Below, one piece after another: positions 22,838-35,221 of a stretch of 64,000 bases of DNA (position 1 is its first letter; each line of letters starts with the position of its first letter). The stretch comes from Thinopyrum elongatum (lineage: Eukaryota; Streptophyta; Magnoliopsida; Poales; Poaceae). A model generated the notes under the pieces. That model ran no database searches. It worked only from the letters and a program-made list of their open reading frames with translations, and was not told the DNA's origin. The translations under genes and the position numbers were made by a program. The stretch spans positions 197,150,076 through 197,214,075 of the forward strand of contig CM022298.1 of the NCBI GenBank assembly GCA_011799875.1. The letters are read 5' to 3'.

Positions 22838-25800
22838 TTATGGGTAGAACTTGCGGAGATGCTCAATGTTCCATGAGTTTTGCAACTGAATGCCATCTCC
22901 GATCTCCAGATGGACTGCGCCAGGTCTGGTGACTCGTACTACCCGGTAAGGGCCTTCCCACTTCGGCGTCAACTTGTTTGTACCCTTGGCGGACTGAAAG
23001 CCCCTAAGGACAAGGTCGTCTTCCTCAAAACACCAGGCACGAACCCTGCGGCTGTGATAGCGACGCAGGACTTGCTGATAGCGTGCGGCACGCGTAGCAG
23101 CCCAGAGACGGTTCTCCTCGAGTAGCACAGCGTCGTCACGCCGGTGCTGATCTTGCGCCACTTCATCGTAGGCAAGCACTCGAGGTGACCCGTAAATGAG
23201 TTCCGTGGGGATAACTGCTTCTGCCCCATAGACTAGGGAGAAGGGAGTCTGCCCAGTAGCTCAATTTGGTGTTGTTCTGAGGGACCAAAGAACCACCGGC
23301 AGCTCGTTGATCCACCGCGTGCCACACTTCTGCAGCCTATCAAATGTTCTCGTCTTGAGTCCTCGCAACACTTCAGCGTTCGCCCTCTCAGCTTGTCCGT
23401 TGCTCCTTGGATGGGCCACAGAGGCGAATGAGATTTTTCTTTCGAGGGCATGAACGTATTGCATGAAGGTGCGACTCGTGAATCGGGTGCCGTTGTCAGT
23501 GATGATCCGGGCAGGAACTCCAAAGTGGCACACCAATCCTATCAAGAACTTGACAGCTGACTAAGCAGTCACCTTTCTCACGGGCTCTACTTCCAGCCAC
23601 TTTGTAAACTTGTCGATTGCGACGAACAAGAATTCAAAGCACCCGACAGCTCGAGGGAAAGGGTGGAGGATATCGAGCCCCCAGACCAAAAACGGCCATG
23701 ACAAAGGGATTGTTTGAAGAGCTTGGGCAGGCAGGTGAATATTCTTGGCATGGAACTGGCAGGCTTCACACTTGGTGACAAGCTTGACCGCATCTTGGAG
23801 GGCTGTGGGCCAGTAGAATCCTTGCCGAAAACCTTTCCCAACCAACGCCCTTGATCCAATGTGGGAGCCGCACATACCCTTGTGTATCTCCGCCATCAGT
23901 TCCTTTCCTCCTTCCCGGAAAATGCAATTCAATTTCACACCGTTGGGCCTCCTTCTGTACAGCGTGTCGTCAATCAACTGATACATACTGGCCCTCCGGG
24001 CTACTCTTTCAGCTTCTTCTTGCTCTTCGGGAAGTTCTCCAGTTTGGAGGAAATGGACTATGTGCCGTGCCCAAGATGGAGCCTGTCGCTCGGCAACGAG
24101 GACTAGCGGCACCTCCTCATTCGTGAGAGTGCAATCCTTGACTGCGGGGACCGGTGGCCTGGCGGGAGGATGCAGCTCAGCGACCGAAGGGGAGTTGTGC
24201 CCGACAAGCTTTCTACCGGGATCCTCGGGAGGTTCTACCGGGAGAGGCTTGCCGGAGTCCAGTTTCCTCCTCTTTCTGGCCATTGTTGCCGAAGATACGG
24301 AGGGCTAAGTTAGATGGACAATAAAAGTTCCTGGTTCCATAGGGATCTTTTGCGCAGCGCACTTCGACAGATGATCAGCAATGCTGTTTTTCGCATGGGG
24401 TACGTGCTCTGTTTGCAATCCGTCAAAGTGCTCCTCCAACTTTCTAACTTCCTTGATGTATGCCTCCACCAATGGACTTTTTTAATCCTTGTTGACTTGT
24501 CTCACCACAAGTTGTGAGTCTCCGCGGATGATCAGCTTCTTGATCCCCAGTTCCGTTGCAATTCTGAGCCCGGCAAGGAGCCCTTCATACTCTGCTGTAT
24601 TGTTGGTAGCCTCCTCCCAGGGAAAATGCATCCGGACGACGTACTTCAAGTGATCTCCAGTGGGAGCAACAAGAAGCACACCAGCCCCCGCACCTTGTAG
24701 GGAAAATGCACCATCGAAATACATGATCCATTCTTGGGGTGCTTCCTTGCTGGGAATAACGGTCTCCAATACTTCTTGATCTGGAGTTGGCGTCCATTCT
24801 GCAATAAACTCTGCCAAGGCTCTCCTCTGAATTGTTGACGTGCTCTCAAACTTCAAACCAAAGCTGGATAACCCCAAAACCCACTCCACTAACCTGCCGG
24901 TAGCCTCAGGGTTTGGGAGTATCCGTTGCAAAGGGAAACGGGTGACAACTGTGATCTCATGGGCTTGGAAGTAGTGGCGCAGTTTCCTTGAGGCCATGAT
25001 AAGGCCAAAAATCAATTTTTGTATGCCAGAGTACCTGGATCTGGCCCCCTGCAACAGGGAGTTGATGAAGTACACTGGGCGCTGCACCACTTTCTTCTTT
25101 GCGATGACCAGAGAACTGCTTCCGCTGCTTTGCTCTTCTCCATCTTGATCTGCACCTGACCTTGCCAGGGGGCGCTCACTTTCTTCCCCGGAAGGGACAC
25201 CAGCTGTGTCCGCCGCTTCATCTACTTCCCGCTGTGCCACCAGTGCTGCGCTAACCACCTGATTAGTTGCCGCCAAGTATAGCAGCAATGGCTCTTGAGG
25301 TTTTGGAGCGACCAAAGTGGGCACAGAGGAAAGGTAAGCCTTCAAATCTTGCAGTGCAGCGTCTGCCTCCGGGGTCCACTCCATGGGTCCTGCCTTCTTC
25401 AAACTCTTGAAGGACAGCAAGGCATGCTCGGCAGACTTGGAAATGAATCTGCTAAGCGCGGCAACACACCCAGTCAAACACCTCACGTCCTTGACTATCT
25501 TGGGTCCTTGAATCTGCTCGATAGCCTTGATATTGTCGGGGTTGGCCTCTATGCCCCGGTGGGACACGAAGAAGCCAAGAAGCTTGCTGGAGGGAACGCC
25601 AAACACACACTTCTCTGGGTTTAGCTTCAAGTTGATCTTACGCAGGTTAGTAAATGTCTCTTCTAAATCCTGAATGAGGGTTGATCTATCCTTGGTCTTG
25701 ACCAAAATATCATCCATGTAAGCTTCAATGTTTCTGTGCAACTGTGACTCAAAACCAACCTGGATTGCTCTTGCAAAAGTGGACCCGGCGCTCTTCAACC

Positions 25801-26685
25801 CGAAAGGCATCCGCACGAAGTAGTATGTGCCACATGGGGTGATGAACGCGATCTTCTCTTTGTCATCCTTGGACATGAAGATCTGATGATATCCAGAGTA
25901 GGCATCCAGGAAGGAAAGCAGGTCACACCCGGAGGTGGAATCCACAATCTGGTCGATGCGCGTCAAGGGAAATGGGTCCTTCGGGCATGCCTTGTTCAGA
26001 TCCGTAAAATCTATGCACAGCCTCCACTTCCCATTAGCCTTGCATACCACCACAGGATTCGCTAACCATGTTGGATGCAAAACTCCTCTGACCAGACCAG
26101 CTGCCTCAAGTTTCTTGATCTCCTCGCCAATGAACTGCTGCCGCTCCAAAGCTTGCTTCCGGACCTTCTGCTTGACGGGTCGGGCATGTGGGCAGACAGC
26201 AAGGTGGTGCTCGATTACCTCCCTGGGAACACCGAGGATGTCAGATGGTTGCCAGGCAAACACATCTACATTTGCTTGCAGGAAGGCAACGAGCGCGGTT
26301 TCCTATTTGTCATCAAGGGTGGCGCTGATAGTGAAGGTACCATCAGCGCCAGCCAACCCTACCGGGACCTTCTTCACAGGAGGCGCAGCAGCTTTGGACC
26401 TCTTGCTATTAGAACTTTCCGGCAAGTCATTGACAGGCGCAGTGCACTCCGGAGAGGCACGCTTCCCGGATTCCTTACTGGCATCCTTGCTAGCTCTATT
26501 GTGGATTCCACCTCGTACATCTTGTCCACGAAAATAATTGCGTCCTTCTCGTCTGATGGGATGGAAATGACGCCAACCGGCCCTGGTATCTTCAAGGTGT
26601 TGTAAGCATAGTGGGATGCCGCCATGAACTTGGCCAGAGCTGGGCGACCAAGAATTCCATTGTACGGCAGGGGAAGGTCAACCAC
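22838..26685 (-). pseudogene. Gypsy-A pol: RT, RNase H, second RNase H, integrase
   Basis: Minus strand. The 26685-26374 part ends the protease region (YNGILGRPALAKF). RT-RNase H runs 26263-24482 as one 593-codon open stretch: LRGVLHP-type start, FTDLNKACPKDPFPL, the active site YMDDILV intact, and RNase H residues after VYFIN. A second RNase H follows (YFDGAFSLQG, NTAEYEGLLAG, RGDSQLV). Integrase has GMCGSHIG and CEACQ for the zinc finger, LDILHPF, ITDNGTRF and NGQAERAN for D, D and E, and a C-terminal barrel-like end (WEGPYRVVRV) finishing at HLRKFYP (22841). Stops break it near 26300, 24483, 23560 and 23260. The rest of the chain is well preserved, so the insertion is not very old. Confidence 0.92.
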
Positions 26686-26686
26686 A

Positions 26687-29169
26687 TTAAATGTGATTTT
26701 TTTCAGTCTGGTAGTTCAACTCTCCCCCAAATGTCACCGGCAATGTGATCTTCCCCTTAGGACGACTCCTGCTGGGGCTGATTCCTTGAAACGTACCAGT
26801 AACCTTGAGCTCTTCATTTGCTATCTGGAGTTTGCTGATGACCTTTGAAGAAATCAGATTCAACCCAGCCCCGCCATCAACCAACATCTTTGTGACTTTG
26901 AGGTTGCGGATTGTTGGTGATACCAACAACGGCAAGCCCCCTATCGCGGTGGTGCGGTCAGGGTGGTCCTCTTCATCGAAGATGATGGGCGTGCGAGACC
27001 ACTTGAGCGGCCTCCGAGAATCTGCCGCTGGCTCCACAGCATTGACCTCATGCGCCCACCGTTTAAGTTGGCGGTGGGAGGAGTGCAAAGATGCACCTCC
27101 GTCAATGCACAGGGCGTCAGTGGCTTTCTGGAATTCATGCTCGCTGGTTTCCTCTTCATCTCCTCCATGACTCTCATCATTGCAATCCTCCTTCTCACGG
27201 CCTCTACCGGGTTTCCCTTGATTCTGAGGAGCCTTGCCAGGGCGGCCCACTCCGCCACCCCGGCCCTTCCCGCCAGCGCCAGTCTGACCTTTCTCTTTAT
27301 CTCGCTTCTCATATTCAGCCCTCTGCTTCTTGACGAGCTGCTCAACCTGATGACACTCCTGTAGATCATGGCCCTTGGTCCGATGGATCTTGCAGTATGG
27401 GCCATCACCTTTCCCAGCCTTCTCGGCAGCCGCGGCCTCCCAGCAATCAGTGCACGCGGCGACTTCCTTGCCGGGTACCTCAGCCTTGGCCTTCTTGCCG
27501 GTACTAGGTGTGCCCGATCCCTCAACAGTCATCACTGCTTTATCCTTGCGCATTTTGCTGCGCTTCTTGTTCTTCTTCTTCTGACTGGTGGCATCGTCAT
27601 CATCCTCTGAATTGATGTCGTCGCCATCCTCTTCTCCGGGGAGCTTCCTCCCCTCCTCTATTCGAGCACACTCATCCACCAGAGTGTAAAGCTCCTTCAC
27701 AGTCTTGGTCAATCGAACGTTCATCTTGGAACGAATCCAACGATTGCGCACGTTGGACTGGAACGCAGCTACCACATTCCTATGGACTCGGCTGAACCTC
27801 TGCATGTACTTCCACAGATTCTCTCCTTCTTTCTGCAGAAGAAGCTGCAAGTCACTGGGCCGCCCTGGTTCTTGATGGCCGCCCGTGAAGGCGCCAATGA
27901 ACTCATGGCACAGGTCAGCCCAGGTCGAAATGGAGTTCTCCGCCAGGTGCATCAGCCAAGACCTCATGTTTGGCTTAAGTGCCAAAGGGAAGTAGTTGGC
28001 GAACACCTTCTCATCTCTTCCCCCGGCAGCATGAACAGCGATGGTGTAGATGCTCAAGAACTCTGCCGGGTTCAGCCTCCCGTCATACTTCTATGGTATC
28101 TCTGGCTTGAATGTGTGGGTGGACGACCAACGGACTTGCCACAACTGACGGGTGAAGGTGGGGCACCCAGCCTCGAAAGGCAGGTACCCGCCTTCGGTGA
28201 GTGCGGGCTCGTCGACGTCAGGGCCACCATGCCTGTTGGACTGGTGGTGGGCGTCACGGCGTTGCTCGATGGTGACGCGCGTGCCTTCCCTTTGCATGTC
28301 CTCCAAGACTCGCCGTTGGCCTTGACGCTCTCGAGGGTCAGACGAAGCCATCGAGATGTCGTCGGGTTCCGGGTTGCGCGGCTCCCGCGCTGGCTGCCGT
28401 GGAGGGGACTGTACCGTGGGGGTGGCCCCTCCCGCTTGGCCAGCAGCATGGGTTGTTGTCGTTGCTTGAGGAGGCCGTGGCGGGCCAGCTCGCTGCGATC
28501 CTCCCCCCCCCCAGCGGAACCAATCAGGCTCTGCATGGTGGCTCTCCACTCATCCATCTGATCGGCTACTGGTGAAAATTTCAGCAACAGCTGGGCCCAC
28601 GCCATGGCCTTCGAAGAGGTGCTTGGCATGGATGTTGATTAAGACCGCAACATCGCCTAGCTCCTGATCATGCCGGTAGCGGTCGCGCCATGCTCTCGTC
28701 ATCGTGAACCAGCCGCCTGGGCGGCGTGGTGATGAGGTGGATGCGCTTGAGGGCCAGCGGCTCCGTTTAGCGTAGCGGCTGGGTCGGCTTGTTCCGAGGG
28801 TGGCGTATGCTCTGCGGTCGCACCCGAGACGGGAGCGGCCGGGGAGTTGCGATTCCCCCTAGAGCGAGTACCTCCGCTGCGGCTGTGCCCCTCGACCAGA
28901 CGGAGAGGTGCGGACAGAATGATCTCTCCTCCCGTACCTCGTGGGGCGTGGCCGCTGGGATGTTGTTGGTGCTGTCCTTCTTCGGTGCCTCCTGCTCCTG
29001 CTTCAGCCGCAGGGGAGGTGGTGACGACGCCGCCTGCGCCGACCGCGTCCTCCGCAGCGTCCACACCTCCAGGCGTCCCCGTAGCCCCCACGGCGTCGGC
29101 GGTTGCGGGCGGCGGGGCCTTCGAGGTGGACTGGTGAGCTGCGGCGCAGGGCTTCTTCTTGGGCGCCAT
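26687..29169 (-). pseudogene. Gypsy-A gag-protease
   Basis: Starts MAPKKKPCAAAHQSTSK at 29169 and is Ala/Pro-rich for the first ~150 codons. Broken frames follow to about 28090, where a TAG stands before KYDGRLNPAEFLSIY. The gag core occupies 28057-27650 (WADLCHEFIGAFTGG, LWKYMQRFSRVHRNV), followed by a highly charged linker, then a knuckle-like YCKIHRTKGHDLQEC. The aspartic protease motif is LVDGGAGLNLI (near 26870). The frame is lost at an A/T homopolymer near 26697-26702 just before protease joins RT; one base off restores the expected family sequence frame. Confidence 0.85.
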
Positions 29170-29252
29170 GGACGATGGAGCCGTTGGTGAAGAAGATAGC
29201 GGTGAAGATGACGCGCTACGTACGCTTCTCGGGTTTTCGCAAGCGCAACCCC

Positions 29253-29268
29253 CCTACCTGGCGCGCCA
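29253..29268 (-). other. Gypsy-A primer-binding site
   Basis: On the minus strand, TGGCGCGCCAGGTAGG begins four bases after the end of the 5' LTR. The TGG start is what a tRNA 3' CCA end would pair with, and this exact block is common after LTRs of grass Gypsy elements. I have not assigned the tRNA. Confidence 0.6.
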
Positions 29269-29272
29269 AAGA

Positions 29273-30173
29273 TGTCGTGGGAAACCACGGCCACCTACGG
29301 GGCCATGAGCCCCTTTAGGTTCAGTAGGGGGACCGGGCATGTTGCACAAAGAGCGAAGGAGCGCAGCGCAGCACGGCAGAGATCGCACGGGCAGTTTTAC
29401 CCAGGTTCGGGCCGCCGCGAGGCGTAAAACCCTACTCCTGCTTTGGTGGATTGATGGTGGATGGTGGTAGAAACGCAGTGCTCTTGCCCGGCAGGGTTGC
29501 CTCGAGGCGAGAGCAGCTACGCGCGTACGAGTGTACAAGGGTCCGAATCCTTTGTATGGTTGCCATGGGCATCCTTTTATAGATTAAGGGGTCACCACAG
29601 TGGAAAATCAGTCATTGTGTAATTATTAGATAGCAAACAGTGCTATCATTTCTACTCTGCAGGCAGAGTAGAGTGCATTAAATGCGCCGCTTAGTGTCAC
29701 ATCATGGCCTGCCCGGCATGCCTTGCCGGGCTGCTCGGCCACCTTCTCTCCTGTCTGGATGACACGTCGCTGGACGGGTGTCATTTGGAGGCGATTCCTT
29801 TAGGAAAGGGCTGCCATGTGGTGAAAGACAGCCACTTAGTCACTTTGGGGCTTGACACCGCATTGATCGATGACTTGCGTCCCTGTGAGGTGGAGCGGTG
29901 AAGCCTTGGTAGGGTGTTTTTGCCTTCGTTGGACCCAGCAGGCCTGCCTGGGCGGTATTGAGGCTTGCTTCCGGGGCAACCTTAACCTCGCCAGGCTCTC
30001 CTGCCCGGCAAGGGAGGTTTTTCCCCTCCTTGGCTTGACTTGGTCTTCTTTATCCGCACTCTGGTTCTTCCAAGAGCTGTTCTCTGGTGCCTGGTCTGGT
30101 CTTGGATGTCGCAATCTTGATCTTAGGCCTGTGTACAGTCTGTGCAACAGACCCAGGGTTTGTTGCACCGATA
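29273..30173 (-). repeat. Gypsy-A 5' LTR
   Basis: This 901-bp LTR starts TGTCGTGGGAAACC and ends GCACCGATA on the plus strand. The final CA has mutated to TA. It lacks the 14-bp segment present in the other LTR and differs at many single positions, so the insertion is not recent. Confidence 0.9.
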
Positions 30174-31691
30174 GTAGTTGTTGAAGATTATCAGTCAGAG
30201 TTTGAGTTCGACTCATTTCCTCACCCAACAGGTCATCGCTTTTGTCTAGCAGATTTTGAACCTTTTCCAAAGCCTTTTGTTGTTTTATGGTAATATTAGC
30301 AATTTTGGAATAGCTAGGTTTGAGATTTTCATCAGATTCATCCTCACTAGATTCAGAGGAGGGGTATTTGAGTACCTTGGCACCTTTTGCCATGAAGCAA
30401 TAGGTGGGAGCGAAGTCATCACCTGCGTTGTCAATAGTGTTGGGGAAGCCATTTTCCTCAGTGTTAAAGATGGACTTGCTGACGAAAGCAGTAGCGAGAT
30501 CTAGGCTCACCATACCAGAGTCTGACTCCTCAGATGCCTCCTCTTCCTCATTTTCTCCAGATTCAGCTTCAGAGTTCATTTCCTTGCCAATGAATGCCCG
30601 AGCCTTTTTGGAATTGCTCTTCTTTTGAGATGAAGTCTTTGAAGATTTTGATGATGAGGACTTTGAAGATTTCTTCTTTTTCTTCGAGTCGTCTGAACTA
30701 TCATCCTTGTATTTCCTCTTCTTTGATTCCTTTGCCCACTGAGGAAAATCAGTAATGTAGTGACCAGGTTTCTTGCATTTGTGGCAAGTCCTCTTCTTGT
30801 AATCGCGAGATGAGGAATCTGATCTCATGTCATCACCTCTTGAAGATTTTCCAAAGCGACCACGCCTTGAGAACTTCTGGAATTTCCTCACGAGCATTGC
30901 TAGCTCCTGTCTTAATTCTTCAGGGTCACCAAGGCTGCTATTAGAATCTTCTCCTTCAGATGAGGAAACTGTCTTGGACTTCAGTGCACATGATCTTCCA
31001 TAGCTTGGCCCGTAGAGGTCTCTCTTCTCAGCTTGTTGGAATTCATGAGTATTCAGCCTCTCGAGGATATCAGCAGGATCTAGTGACTTGTAGTCTCCAT
31101 GTTCTTGAATCATCAGTGCCACTGTATCGAATGAGGAATCAAGTGATCTCAGCAATTTCTTCACCACCTCATGGTCGGTGATGTCAGCGGCACCAAGTGC
31201 TTGAAGCTCATTTGAGATGTCAGTGAGGCGACCGAAGGTTTGCTGAACATTTTCATTGTCGAGTCTTTTGAAGTGGTTGAAGAGATTGCGAAGAACGTCA
31301 ACTCGAGAATCACGTTGGGTTGAGATTCCTTTGTTGACCTTGGACAGCCTGTCCCAGCTAAGCTTTGCAGACTCCAAAGCACTCACTCTGCCTTACTATC
31401 CTTTGCTCAGATGGCCACATATGATGTTCTTCGCTTGAGAGTCGAGTTGCTTGAATCTCTTCACATCAGCAGCGTTCACGAAAGGAGTGACAGAGGGAAC
31501 GCCATTTTCCACAACGTACCAAAGATCGTTGTCAGTTGCCTCAAGATGCATGCACATCTTGTTCTTCCAGTAGGGGTAGTCTGTCCCATCGAAGGTTGGA
31601 CACCGAGCCGAGACCTTGATCATGCCTGCAGTCGGCATAACTAAAACTCCAGGTGGTTAAACCAAAATCACACAGAACAAGGGAGTACCTT

Positions 31692-31703
31692 GCTCTGATA
31701 CCA
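31692..31703 (-). other. Copia primer-binding site (initiator Met tRNA)
   Basis: The minus strand reads TGGTATCAGAGC two bases after the LTR end at 31706. This is the complement of the 3' end of plant initiator methionine tRNA, the standard Copia primer. It proves that the 31706-33202 LTR acts as the 5' LTR of the unit to its left. Confidence 0.92.
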
Positions 31704-31705
31704 AT

Positions 31706-33202
31706 TGAAAGTGCGTTATATAGACTAGAGGGGGGGTGAATAGGCGATTGTTATGAATTCGTCACTGAGGAAATACTAATTGAGGAATTTCCTAAGAGAC
31801 GAACTACTAGCAGCGGAATAAGTACTCAGGTGCATGCATAAAAACACAGTAGCATAGTCATCATGATGAAATGAATCATACACAGAGCAAAAGTAGCGTG
31901 AAAACAGGATAAGCAGGCAGAAGACAAAGTGACTGAAGAAATAGGATTGAGGAAATTGAGAAAGTCTTCAGCCAAAGTTTCAAACAGTAATGATCAATTT
32001 CATCAACACATGAATGAGGAAATGAAAGGGTTGAGGAAATAGAACCAGTAACTCGGTGAAGACAATGATTTGGTAGACCAGTTCCAACTGCTTTGACAGT
32101 TGTATGTTTGGTTGGAGTGGCTAGGTATTTAAACCAAAGGACACATAGTCCCAGACACACAGTCCTCACCGTATTCTCCTTGAGCTAAGGTCATGCAGAC
32201 CTCGCCCAATCACTCGTGGTATGTCTTCAACGTGACTTACAAACCTTCACAGACTAGGTTACCCGGCGATGCACAATTCCTCTTGAATGATCTAGACCTT
32301 GACGCCTAACCATGTGGAAGATGCATAGTCTTCAAAGGTAACAAGCGTCGGTTCCACACAGGAACAATCTCTTCAGTGATGCTCAATCACTTTGGGTTGT
32401 AGGTGTTTGGGTTCTGGGTTTTTCCTCACTGATGATTTTCTCTCAAAGACCTCAGAGGATGGGATGCTCTCAATGACAAGTGTCAGTTTCTCTCGGAGCA
32501 GCCAACCAGCTAGTGGTTGTAGGGGGCGGCTATTTATAGCCGGGGAGCAACCCAACATGATAAGACATAAATGCCCTTCAATGATATGACTGTTAGGTGG
32601 ATAAGATATTTGGGACAGCTGGCGCATAGCACAGCAACGGTCGGAAATTTGAGCTCTCAAATTCCTTAGGGCTATCATGTTCCTCACTTGTAGGCAATCC
32701 GCACTGGCGAATTCCTAACTCCTCAGTTAGAACAAATTCCTCAGAGACCAAAAGATCTTCGTCTTTGTCACTGAAGAAATTGACTGAACTGTATGAGATT
32801 TCCAATGGCTTCACTCGAAAGGATTGGGTATGTGTAGGCTTTTGAGATGAGCATCACTTGGAAACTTTTCTTTAGTTTTATCTCGACCCCCTTTAATAAT
32901 ATGGTGTTTCCTATGACTCAAAAAAGAGAAAATGAAACTACGAAAACAAAAGTCTTCACACTTCATAATCCTCGCATCAATATCAATGTCTTCAAGGTCA
33001 CACCAATTTCCTCATTTTCAAAGTCTTCAAGAAAACCAAAGTCATCAACTGAAGACATTCATTTTTAGGGGTCGACTTTCTTCGTAAATATCAAACTCCT
33101 CATAGACTTATAGAACTTGTGTACACTCACATACACATTAGTCCCTTAACCTATAAGTCTTCAATACACCAAAATCACAAAGGGGCACTAGATGCACTTA
33201 CA
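31706..33202 (-). repeat. Copia LTR 2 (shared middle LTR)
   Basis: The 1,497-bp LTR runs from TGAAAGTGCG to GCACTTACA. Its left side has a primer-binding site and its right side has a polypurine tract and accessory gene, so it is simultaneously a 5' LTR and a 3' LTR. It is much closer to LTR 1 than to LTR 3. Confidence 0.9.
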
Positions 33203-33681
33203 ATCTCTCCCTTTGTGGTGATTGATGACAAATAGGTTAAGTTTTCAACGGGGATAAACATGTGAAGTGTAAATACTGATATTGAGGAATTTTATTGCAA
33301 GATATAGAAAAACTCCCCCTGAAGTGTAGAGTAAAATCATGGAGATCTCCCCCTATATCTTGTAATCCAAACACGCATTTAACATATAATATGAAGAATT
33401 TGAAATGCATGATGAAATATGGTGTCTGACAAAATTCAGCATGCGTGCATTAAAGTACTTGAGGAAATAAGCATGCAGAAAGCAGTTCAAAAGTATCAGA
33501 CCACCATTGGACTTAAGTTTACAACTCAACCAACAAACACTTCAGAAGGGCGAGAGTTGTAACTTAAAAAAAACAACCCTTATATAAGACCCGCTTGAAG
33601 ACTAACTCAAATTTCTCCCCCTTTGTCATCGAATGACCAAAAGGGATGAAAAATGAGGACCAACGCCCCTGAAGAATATCA

Positions 33682-35218
33682 TCATGATGTCGATGGAGGA
33701 GCGCCAATGTTGTTGGTGTCGTCCGTTGAAGTAGGGCATGCCGCAGTGTCGTTGAGATCTTCAGCTTTATCCGTCTCACAAGATTGAAGAAAATGAACTT
33801 GTGACCAGCTGAGGAACTTTGACCTTCTTAAATTTCTTCGAAGGTGGATGAGACCAGTCAAAGTCCTGTTGAAATCCCATCTGCTTGAGATCATCATCAC
33901 TGTAAAGATGAGACAGAATAGCCCAAGTGCGGTCGAAGATTTCATGCGCATAGTAATGATTCTTCTTCACAATGTTTTGCGTGACAGTCATGTTCTGAAG
34001 AATTGAGCCAAATCGTCGCTTGACCCACTTGTGATTGCGATCTACTTTTTGATGAATACTTAGAAGAAGCTCTCGATCAGTCATCACTCGTGGAGCTGTG
34101 GCTTGAGGATTTTGCTTTGAGGCTTTTGCGGCAGAGTCTTGAGTTGCAGAGTCATCATTGGTGGAGTAAGATGCAGCTTTGCGAAATTGACCATCCAATG
34201 GACGAGTGCCTTCATCAATAACAACAGCTTTGCCTTTTTCATCAACTAAAGAAATAGTCCTTTTGAGGACTTCAATGGGAGGCAAGAAGCTGAGGTGATT
34301 CCGACAATCTGCCTTGTAGTGAATTGAAGACCTGGTTCTGATGAATTTCATAATCCATGGAGCATAGGGCTTCAACTCAAATGGTGACAGTGCAACATTC
34401 ACCTAAGTCCTCAAGAAGAAATCATGGTAGTTTATGAGAATGCCATGTATAATGTTGAACAGCAGATTCTTCATGATGCCAACAACTTCCTCTTCTTCAG
34501 AGTTGTGGCCTTTGATCGGACTGAGGATTTTGGTCAAAATGCGGTAGATTGTCCTAGGCACATATAGCAATTCCTTCATGAGGAAAGTGGTTCTTGGAGC
34601 TTGGCCAGGCCGCAAAGGCTTCATTAGCACTTCCATCATATGATTTGGAAGTTCAGTTTCTTCATAAATCAGCCTTGCACCTTCAGAAGGAGGACTGACT
34701 AGAACGACATGAAGCAATTCAGTGGCTGGAGCTTTGTAGTGCGTGTTCTCAGTGATCCAATCAAGCACCCATAAATTAGCATCATTCACATTTCCAGTGA
34801 GGTGCAGAGTAGCATAGAATTAAAGAATTAGCTCTTCATTCCAATCACAGATGTCAGCACAGAAATTTAGAAGCCCAGCTTCATGAAGAACATTCAAGAC
34901 AGGTTGGAAGCACGGGATGGACTCCATATCCACATGAGGAATTTGATGGTACTCAAATACCTTGTCCTTGTCAAACAGAACGACCGCATAGAAATTCATC
35001 TGGTTAGCTATCCAGAACCTCTTGCGCCGAAGTCTTGCTGAGTCATATGGATTGACATCAGTGAAGAAATGATGGTCATCAAAGAAATCAGCAGCCTTAA
35101 ACTTTGGTCTCTTTGCATGAGGATTTTGTTGCTTGGGATGAAGATTTGCAGTTGATGGTCTCACAACCTCTTGAGTCAGAATCTCTGGAGCTGCTGGCTA
35201 AGGAATTGAAGCTTCAAG
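33682..35218 (-). pseudogene. Sirevirus accessory gene, copy 2, 3' half only
   Basis: Minus strand, colinear with copy 1 from the C-terminal GAPPSTS end back to about two fifths of the gene, where CACTA-B cuts it. The segment 33203-33681 before it contains the polypurine tract and repeated PPT-like motifs. Defects: a TAA at 34820-34822, identical in position and sequence to the TAA at 11431-11433 in copy 1; a TAG near 34404; and a frameshift near 33783. Copy 3 has CAA at the shared stop position. The gene's 5' part should lie beyond the window. Confidence 0.75.
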
Positions 35219-35221
35219 TTC

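Larger units (their letters stand above)
19868..30173 (-). mobile_element. Gypsy-A: full-length Tat-type LTR retrotransposon
   Basis: LTRs at 19868-20782 and 29273-30173 flank gag, protease, RT, two RNase H domains and integrase on the minus strand. The five bases GTAGT occur on both sides (19863-19867 and 30174-30178), a perfect target-site duplication inside Copia gag. Domain order RT, RNase H, second (archaeal-type) RNase H, integrase places it in the Tat lineage of plant Gypsy elements. A ~2-kb segment between integrase and the 3' LTR carries an antisense transcription unit. The proteins contain several stops and at least one frameshift, so the copy is not autonomous now. Confidence 0.92.
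18765..31638 (-). pseudogene. Copia gag, split by Gypsy-A
   Basis: The N-terminal part runs 31638-30174, starting MPTAGMIKVSARCPTFDG. It has the UBN2-type Copia gag core (YPYWKNKMCMHLE, LFNHFKRLDNENVQQ) and a CCHC-type knuckle. The C-terminal part resumes at 19867 and continues to 18765 with coiled-coil sequence (QSKFDNLQGHHETLLADHEK) and Ser/Tyr/Gly-rich repeats near 19050. The two parts are separated by the 10.3-kb Gypsy-A insertion. Two adjacent stops (TAG TAA) near 31390 break the frame. The last cysteine of the knuckle is Phe (30745-30747), so zinc binding is lost. The long gag with an extended C-terminal region is usual for Sireviruses. Confidence 0.85.
8274..35221 (-). mobile_element. 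Sirevirus-type Copia dimer: LTR-internal-LTR-internal
   Basis: Two near-identical LTRs (8274-9773 and 31706-33202) enclose a full internal region reading on the minus strand: primer-binding site, gag, protease, integrase, reverse transcriptase, RNase H, a long accessory gene, and polypurine tract. A second internal region starts right of the 31706-33202 LTR with its own polypurine tract and accessory gene, so the middle LTR serves both units. Gypsy-A sits inside gag of the first unit, and CACTA-B cuts the second unit at 35221. Copia pol, an extra ORF between pol and the 3' LTR, and repeated polypurine tracts are Sirevirus traits; the best-known Triticeae member is Maximus. The family name is inference. 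Confidence 0.8.

Noticed and set aside
26805..29190. Several plus-strand frames over 100 codons.
   Set aside because: Opposite strand of the GC-rich Gypsy-A gag; none has a domain or a conserved counterpart.
31706..35221. A single 3.5-kb LTR containing an ORF, because this stretch matches 8274-11830 along its whole length.
   Set aside because: A polypurine tract and a GCACTTACA end stand at ~33202 and ~9773, so the LTR is 1.5 kb; the rest is accessory gene.
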